Origin: a virus
Virus record (IMG/VR): IMGVR_UViG_3300029286_003706
Location: 1-64,000 of that record
DNA: 64,000 nt
Reading direction: 5' to 3' (one strand)
Shown: positions 59,085 to 64,000 of the stretch, piece by piece
Numbering within the stretch: position 1 is the first letter of the stretch
Layout: every line of letters starts with the position of its first letter
Made by a program: the position numbers and the translations under genes
The notes under the pieces: model-generated
What the model was told of the DNA's origin: nothing
What the model saw: the letters and a program-made list of their open reading frames with translations, nothing else
The model's database searches: none

Positions 59085-59439
59085 TTTTCACTGGTTTTTC
59101 TTTCCTATCAATGGCATATTCTATCATTTGTTTCTGTATTTCATAAAATTCTTCATCGATGATCGGATGTAATTTTACATAATTTTCTTCCTTTTTCTTA
59201 TTTGATTTCTTTGATTCAAGAATACAAGATATTCCCCCTTTTCGAAAAAATATCCAATTACAAATTTTTAGTTCGTGTTCACCCCTTCGAAAAACGACAT
59301 TATCTAATTTCCTTTTACCTAAATATTCACCATAAAATGCATAAATATCAGTTTCATCTTGATCGAACTCAAATGAAATACCAACTTTTTTCAAATCGGA
59401 TAAACACTTTTGTAAAAATTTATTTTGTATATCTATCAT
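59071..59439 (-). CDS. Hypothetical protein
   Basis: 122 residues, basic; contains ISFEFDQDETDIYAFYGEYLGKRKLDNVVFRRGEHELKI. Overlaps neighbours by 4-14 nt. No family recognised. Confidence 0.6.
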   Translation of the reverse strand: MIDIQNKFLQKCLSDLKKVGISFEFDQDETDIYAFYGEYLGKRKLDNVVFRRGEHELKICNWIFFRKGGISCILESKKSNKKKEENYVKLHPIIDEEFYEIQKQMIEYAIDRKEKPVKNENN

Positions 59440-59858
59440 AATTTTTCAGATTCTTGTTTCCACTTTTTTATTTGTTTTGGTATTTCTACTTCATATAATG
59501 GACTTACTCCATTTTGCAAATTGTAAATTTTGTTATGATAATATGTTACCGCTTTTGGATTGTACCATATAATAATACCCCATTCACGAAAATCTTTTTG
59601 AGGAAACAACCAATTCATAAATTTGATATGGGATTTCAACCCTTTGTTTGAATATGAAAAATTTGGATGAAATTTACCCCAAGAATCAAATTGTCGTTCA
59701 TAGTAATATTCTTTTGATTGTAATAAAATCAATTTTTGAATATTAGAATTTGATTGGTTATCCTGATTTTCAATTGTTATTTTCTTATACCTATATTGAA
59801 TTATCCTTATATGAATAATTGCAAATGGTATTAGAATTTTATTAAAAAAGTTATTCAT
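59436..59858 (-). CDS. Hypothetical protein with N-terminal hydrophobic segment
   Basis: 140 residues; residues 5-20 (FNKILIPFAIIHIRII) could be a membrane anchor or signal; then a soluble Trp/Tyr-rich domain (FDSWGKFHPNFSYSNKGLKS). ATGA overlap with the next gene. No family recognised. Confidence 0.6.
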   Translation of the reverse strand: MNNFFNKILIPFAIIHIRIIQYRYKKITIENQDNQSNSNIQKLILLQSKEYYYERQFDSWGKFHPNFSYSNKGLKSHIKFMNWLFPQKDFREWGIIIWYNPKAVTYYHNKIYNLQNGVSPLYEVEIPKQIKKWKQESEKL

Positions 59859-59860
59859 AG

Positions 59861-60061
59861 TTATTTCTTTTTTTCAATTGTTTCGAAATCATCACATTTA
59901 TTCCAACCCCATTCAACCATATCCATACTTTCTATATAATCAGGACCATCCCACCACCCTCTATGGCAAAAACAATTTATAATAGAAGTTTTCTTTTTAG
60001 GATTTTCTAAAGTCCCCAAATCTAAACAGGATTTACATTTTAAACATTTAATCATTTCCAT
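59861..60061 (-). CDS. Small Cys/Trp-rich zinc-binding protein
   Basis: 66 residues: MIKCLKCKSCLDLG...INCFCHRGWWDGPD...GWNKCDD. At least six Cys in pairs, likely one or two zinc sites. Fits the run of small zinc proteins here. Confidence 0.65.
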   Translation of the reverse strand: MEMIKCLKCKSCLDLGTLENPKKKTSIINCFCHRGWWDGPDYIESMDMVEWGWNKCDDFETIEKKK

Positions 60062-60073
60062 AAATTTAATTTT

Positions 60074-60850
60074 TTATATATTTAAAATTAATAATTCATC
60101 TGATACTTGCAAACAATCAATAAAAGTTACACTTGTATCATTTTCTTCTTTTCCAAATGATTTATGTGTTATAATATTTGGAACATTACTATGTCCTACA
60201 ATTTGATGAAATCCAAATAAAGGTTTTTCATAAATTTCTTGTTTATCCGACCAAAGAGGACCACCCACTTTTCTACCCCATCCACCTTTTGTTCTGGCAG
60301 CTGAACACATAAATATATCATCATCTTGAAATTCCCACATCATATTACAAACATCTGAAATTGTTTCATTTCCATTCAAATATTTGTGAAATCTATTTTC
60401 TTTATTACCTTTCATTTTTGGTCTAACATAGTGTTCCCACCACCCTCGATGAATTCCGGCGTGTGTCCAAATATAATTTTCATACTGATATGAAAATTGA
60501 AACAATCTGTAATTGGTTCTAAATATTTGATTCAAATCATGTAACATCTCATCTCTTGATCCGGTGACATTATCTCTACCATAATTCATAGTATAATAAT
60601 AAACATCATGATTACCCCACAATAGAACAACCTTATCTTCGAAATCTTTTTTGAATTTTATGATTTCTAATAAATTTTCAACAATTGGTTCATCAGTATC
60701 ATATGAATCCACATAATCACCCACAAAAACAACTTTATCGTATTTCTGCATAGTTATATTGATAACTTCTTTTGTTGGTGTAGTTGTACCAAATAAGAGA
60801 AGTTTCCAACGATTTGAACCGTGAATATCACCAATTGATATAAATTTCAT
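60074..60850 (-). CDS. Calcineurin-like metallophosphoesterase
   Basis: 258 residues. GDIHG (7-11), VGDYVDS (about 44-50), WGNHD (about 79-83), THAGIHRGWW and IVGHSNVP supply the metal ligands of the PPP/MPE superfamily. Phage relatives act as protein phosphatases or nucleotide phosphatases; substrate unknown. Upstream of the zinc-protein run. Confidence 0.88.
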   Translation of the reverse strand: MKFISIGDIHGSNRWKLLLFGTTTPTKEVINITMQKYDKVVFVGDYVDSYDTDEPIVENLLEIIKFKKDFEDKVVLLWGNHDVYYYTMNYGRDNVTGSRDEMLHDLNQIFRTNYRLFQFSYQYENYIWTHAGIHRGWWEHYVRPKMKGNKENRFHKYLNGNETISDVCNMMWEFQDDDIFMCSAARTKGGWGRKVGGPLWSDKQEIYEKPLFGFHQIVGHSNVPNIITHKSFGKEENDTSVTFIDCLQVSDELLILNI

Positions 60851-60866
60851 ATTTTTCTTTTTTTAT

Positions 60867-61043
60867 TTAACTATCAGAATATTCCCACGACCCACAATTT
60901 AAACATTCATAAGCGATTCCACTTTTAGCTAAAACCATTCTTTTTCCACAACAATAAGAACCATCACCCTCATCTTCTTCTAACGATTTAAATCTTTCCT
61001 TGTCGGTATCATCGAAATTATCAATATTATTTTCTTTTACCAT
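60867..61043 (-). CDS. Small zinc-ribbon protein
   Basis: 58 residues: acidic N-terminus, then SYCCGKRMVLAKSGIAYECLNCGSWEY, a C-C...C-x2-C ribbon. Its start overlaps the stop of the upstream gene by 7 nt. Confidence 0.6.
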   Translation of the reverse strand: MVKENNIDNFDDTDKERFKSLEEDEGDGSYCCGKRMVLAKSGIAYECLNCGSWEYSDS

Positions 61044-61432
61044 TTTATTTCAGTTGTAGTTGTTTTGAAACCATAATTTGCCGAATACTTCCATATATAT
61101 CTACATTCATTCAATACTTTTTCTTCTTTTACTGTTAATTCTATACTTTCATCATCGGAATGTAACGGAAGAATATCTCTGATGAAAGTGGATAATTTTA
61201 AAATTTCAGGGATTATTTCATCATTTTCATCATCGATTTCATTATTTTTCAAAAAATCTGATACATCATTTATAATTTTTTTATATTCCATACTAATCAT
61301 TTGATCCAATGTTTCTTGGGATCTTTGATGAATCAATTTTTTAACTAATCGAAATGGTTGAACTTCCAATTTAAGATAACTAATATCCAGAATGATTGAT
61401 TTATCGTTCCAAATGTTAAAATTTCCATTCAT
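61037..61432 (-). CDS. Hypothetical acidic protein
   Basis: 131 residues, helical, with DENDEIIPEILKLSTFIRDILPLHSDDESIEL. Host-type promoter directly upstream. No family recognised. Confidence 0.6.
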   Translation of the reverse strand: MNGNFNIWNDKSIILDISYLKLEVQPFRLVKKLIHQRSQETLDQMISMEYKKIINDVSDFLKNNEIDDENDEIIPEILKLSTFIRDILPLHSDDESIELTVKEEKVLNECRYIWKYSANYGFKTTTTEIKW

Positions 61433-61458
61433 AATATGTATTTTTTAGAATTATGATA

Positions 61459-61466
61459 CAAAATTA
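61459..61466 (-). promoter_or_regulatory. Promoter box TAATTTTG
   Basis: TAnnTTTG on the minus strand, 26 nt before the start at 61432. Confidence 0.5.
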
Positions 61467-61544
61467 CAAATGTTCAATGATAAAAAAAAATTTTAATGAA
61501 TAAAAAACTTTCAACTTTATTAATAAAAAAAATATATACATAAA

Positions 61545-63080
61545 ATGATATTAACAAAAAATATAAAAGTTGGGATATGTTTTAATAATATTAATCATTA
61601 TAAACAATATTTTGATAATTTAAAAATTGGTGATAAAATAGAAATTCCAATAGAAAAATTATCACCGGGTAGTCATTTGAAAATTTTATCCAAATGTGAT
61701 ATTTGTGGTGTAGAAAAAAATATTCCATATAGAGATTATTTAAATAGTTTTAATAACGGAAATTATTTCTGTTGTAATAAATGTGCATTAGAAAAAAGAA
61801 GAAAAACTAAATTGGAAAAATATAACGATGCAGGATATCATAATATTGAAAAAATGAAAAAAACCAATTTAGAAATATATGGTTTTGAAAACGTTTTCCA
61901 AAACGAAGATATTAAAGATAAAATAAAAGAAACTTGTTACAAAAAATATAAAGTTAAATTTACATCTCAAACAAATATTGTCAAAGAAAAAACAAAAGAA
62001 ACTTGTTACAAAAAATATAAATACCATCACCATTTAAAAAATGTAGAAATATTAAATAAGCTATATAGTACAAATTTAGAAAGATACAAAAATAAATTTT
62101 ATCTTAAATCAACTATTTATAAAAATAAAAGAGTGAATTTTTTGTTGGAAAATTATAATTTAAATGTTATAAATTTTGATAAATCTGTTTATACAATAAA
62201 ATGTGATATTTGTAATAAAGAATATAATATAAAAAATAGTTTGATGCTTCAAAGAATTTTATATAAAACAAAAATGTGTGTTTTGTGCAATCCGATTAAT
62301 TCTTATTGTGAAAGTGGAAAAGAAAATCAACTATCAAATTTTATTAAAAGTTTTTGTGATAATATAATATTAAATGATAGACATTTAATAAAAGAATTAG
62401 ATATTTATTTACCGAATTTGAAATTGGCATTTGAGTTTAACGGAATATACTGGCATAGTGAATTAAATGTTGATAAAAATTATCATCTAAATAAAACTGA
62501 ATTATGTGAACAACATGGGATTCATTTAATTCATATTTATGAAGATGATTGGATATATAAACAAGAAATAGTTAAATCTAAAATACTCGATTTATTAGAT
62601 AAAATACCAAATAAAATTTATGCTAGAAAATGTGAAATTAGAGAAATAATAGATAATAAATTAATTTACTGTTTTCTAGAAGAAAACCATCTACAAGGTT
62701 TTATTGATTCACAAATTAAACTTGGGTTGTTTTATAACGATGAACTGGTTTCTTTAATGATTTTCAGTGAACAACCAGATGGTATTTATGAAATGTTTAG
62801 AGTTTGTAATAAAAATTATATATCAGTTATCGGGGGTTTTAATAAATTGTTCAAATATTTTGTCGAAAAATATAAACCAAAAGAAATTATTAGTTATGTT
62901 GATAGATCGTGGAGTAAAGGCGATTTATATTATAAATTAGGATTTACTTATATTAGTAAAACATCACCCAATTATTATTGTGTAATTGATGGTAAGAAAT
63001 CAAATGGTGATATAATAGACGAAAGAAAAAATTATCACATTTATGATAGTGGAAATTTAAAATTTGTTTATTTTATCTAG
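61545..63080 (+). CDS. Large homing endonuclease, VSR-like, homologue of 18491-20194
   Basis: 511 residues. Same layout as the 567-residue enzyme: N-terminal SKCDICGVEK...FCCNKC domain, short K-Y-repeats, IKCDIC..MCVLC module, VSR-like core LKLAFEFNGIYWHSE...LIHIYEDDW, and GNAT-like tail FLEENHLQGFIDSQIKLGLFYNDELVSLM...YVDRSWSKGDLYYKLGFTY. The end is shorter and diverged (DGKKSNGDIIDE), so it may be slightly truncated. Its 3' end overlaps the convergent virion gene by 8 nt. Confidence 0.8.
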   Translation: MILTKNIKVGICFNNINHYKQYFDNLKIGDKIEIPIEKLSPGSHLKILSKCDICGVEKNIPYRDYLNSFNNGNYFCCNKCALEKRRKTKLEKYNDAGYHNIEKMKKTNLEIYGFENVFQNEDIKDKIKETCYKKYKVKFTSQTNIVKEKTKETCYKKYKYHHHLKNVEILNKLYSTNLERYKNKFYLKSTIYKNKRVNFLLENYNLNVINFDKSVYTIKCDICNKEYNIKNSLMLQRILYKTKMCVLCNPINSYCESGKENQLSNFIKSFCDNIILNDRHLIKELDIYLPNLKLAFEFNGIYWHSELNVDKNYHLNKTELCEQHGIHLIHIYEDDWIYKQEIVKSKILDLLDKIPNKIYARKCEIREIIDNKLIYCFLEENHLQGFIDSQIKLGLFYNDELVSLMIFSEQPDGIYEMFRVCNKNYISVIGGFNKLFKYFVEKYKPKEIISYVDRSWSKGDLYYKLGFTYISKTSPNYYCVIDGKKSNGDIIDERKNYHIYDSGNLKFVYFI

Positions 63081-63840
63081 CCATTCTAAACCAAGAAACT
63101 GTCGTTTGACCCTTTATTTCTTCGTTAACTTTATCTACCATAGACTGACCACCACTTATAATATCTTGAGCATTATAGTTGAAATTACCCGGCATATTAA
63201 AATTAAAACGACCAATCTGTTCGCCCATTCTAACTCTACACAACCCAATACAATATCTTTTAAACATTTCAAAATCAAACAATTCTTCTTCTTGAATTCT
63301 AACCCACACTTCTAACATATGATTGGATTCACCGGGATATGATTCTAAACTACCCAAAAAATTAAGTTGTTTGTTTATTGGGTTAAAACTAAATTTAACA
63401 GTATCTTTTGTCATTTTATTTATTTCATCGGAAAAATAACTGATTACTGAACGATAGAGTGCGAGGTCCCCCGCAGTGGTTACAAAGCTAGTTAAGAAAG
63501 GCTGATTTGTAACCCCCAAATTAATAGATAGATTTGGTGCTTGAATACCAATTCTAAATAAAGATAAATCATTTATTTTTATAATTCTTGTTATATTTTC
63601 AACTTCTTCTGGCATGATTAAATATTTGAATCTAGAATATGTGTCCCTCAACAACATGTCTTTTTTCATAAAATAATAAAATTTTTGAAGAGAAAATTGA
63701 TAATTTTTATAGAAATATTCTAGGGCTAATTCTTTCACTACACGTTTTACTTCTTTATCAACCAAAACTTTTGGTAGTGCACCAGAAAACGTCAAGTCGG
63801 CTTGTATGATGTCTATTAATTGTTCAATTGTTATTGACAT
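63073..63840 (-). CDS. Probable virion structural protein (neck/connector-like)
   Basis: 255 residues: EQLIDIIQADLTFSGALPKVL, KRVVKELALEYFYKNYQFSLQKFYYF, IMPEEVENITRII..., ending VDKVNEEIKGQTTVSWFRMAR. Composition is balanced and less AT-biased, as for conserved capsid or neck proteins. Late-type promoter 20 nt upstream. I recognise the type but cannot assign a T4 gene number. Confidence 0.65.
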   Translation of the reverse strand: MSITIEQLIDIIQADLTFSGALPKVLVDKEVKRVVKELALEYFYKNYQFSLQKFYYFMKKDMLLRDTYSRFKYLIMPEEVENITRIIKINDLSLFRIGIQAPNLSINLGVTNQPFLTSFVTTAGDLALYRSVISYFSDEINKMTKDTVKFSFNPINKQLNFLGSLESYPGESNHMLEVWVRIQEEELFDFEMFKRYCIGLCRVRMGEQIGRFNFNMPGNFNYNAQDIISGGQSMVDKVNEEIKGQTTVSWFRMAR

Positions 63841-63860
63841 AAACTTTAAATGTTTTTATT

Positions 63861-63870
63861 TATATATTAA
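63861..63870 (-). promoter_or_regulatory. Proposed late promoter
   Basis: TTAATATATA on the minus strand, 20 nt before the start at 63840. Confidence 0.5.
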
Positions 63871-63892
63871 TTTTATAAAGACAAAAACTCAA

Positions 63893-64000
63893 ATGATATT
63901 AGATAAGGAAGTAAAAATAACAATTAATCCAAAAGTAGATAGGACATATTTCAAATTGGATTATTATGACATTAATATTGTGAAAGATCCATTTCAAATT
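63893..64000 (+). CDS. N-terminus of another zinc-finger homing endonuclease (cut by window end)
   Basis: 36 codons seen: MILDKEVKITINPKVDRTYF.... VKITINP is identical to residues 7-13 of the 567-residue endonuclease and the following spacing is alike, so this is probably a further family member. Confidence 0.5.
   Translation, partial: MILDKEVKITINPKVDRTYFKLDYYDINIVKDPFQI

Overview
The window reads as part of a large, AT-rich, T4-like tailed phage infecting a Bacteroidota (probably flavobacterial) host. Evidence for the host: many genes lack a Shine-Dalgarno sequence, the TAnnTTTG box typical of Bacteroidota sigma promoters precedes genes on both strands, and a Bacteroidota-style ribosomal protein bS21 gene is present. 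Evidence for a T4-like phage: a UvsW-type helicase next to a UvsY-like coiled-coil protein, thymidylate synthase, RNase H, a sigma factor, large virion proteins, Alt-like ADP-ribosyltransferases and a heavy load of homing endonucleases. This is inference from sequence reading only; no searches were run.

Layout. 1-9.5 kb: a leftward-biased accessory block with proteins bearing a head-targeting-like leader, a giant modular polyprotein (6796-9513), a glycosyltransferase, two homing endonucleases and a 300-nt transcript unit holding three tandem RPPP mini-ORFs. 9.5-18.5 kb: bS21, TnpB, thymidylate synthase, a tRNA-like structured RNA and many small early-type genes. 18.5-30.7 kb: VSR-type homing endonuclease, UvsW, TnpB remnant, UvsY-like protein and three long virion proteins. 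30.7-37.3 kb: cupin and Alt-like ADP-ribosyltransferase, a structured noncoding RNA with its own promoter and terminator, a family-A-like polymerase, an exostosin-like transferase and several leader proteins. 37.3-47.3 kb: GIY-YIG endonuclease, RtcB, a long run of small tightly packed genes, a nucleosidase, a sigma factor and a glycosyltransferase. 47.3-54 kb: RNase H, DUF1566 adhesin-like protein, minimal nucleotidyltransferase, second ADP-ribosyltransferase-like protein, PRPP synthetase. 54-64 kb: homing endonucleases, a hydrophobic probable virion protein, radical SAM protein, a cluster of small zinc-ribbon proteins, a metallophosphatase and a virion protein.

How it works together. Two promoter vocabularies divide the genes. 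Host-like TAnnTTTG boxes precede takeover and metabolic genes (RtcB, PRPP synthetase, RNase H, small unknowns). A second motif, TTAATATATA, sits 20-26 nt before the start of virion and leader-bearing genes and is proposed as the phage late promoter, probably read by the sigma-like protein at 43032-43880. About a dozen otherwise unrelated proteins share an N-terminal leader of the form M-x-x-(h)-x-x-F-x-x-(F/Y)-h-x-E. It resembles the T4 capsid-targeting sequence and its protease site, so these are proposed to be packaged in the head and injected; they include three proteins with an ADP-ribosyltransferase-like fold. Mobile elements (five to six related zinc-finger endonucleases, GIY-YIG enzymes, TnpB and a TnpB fragment) are inserted throughout and several genes next to them are frameshifted or truncated.
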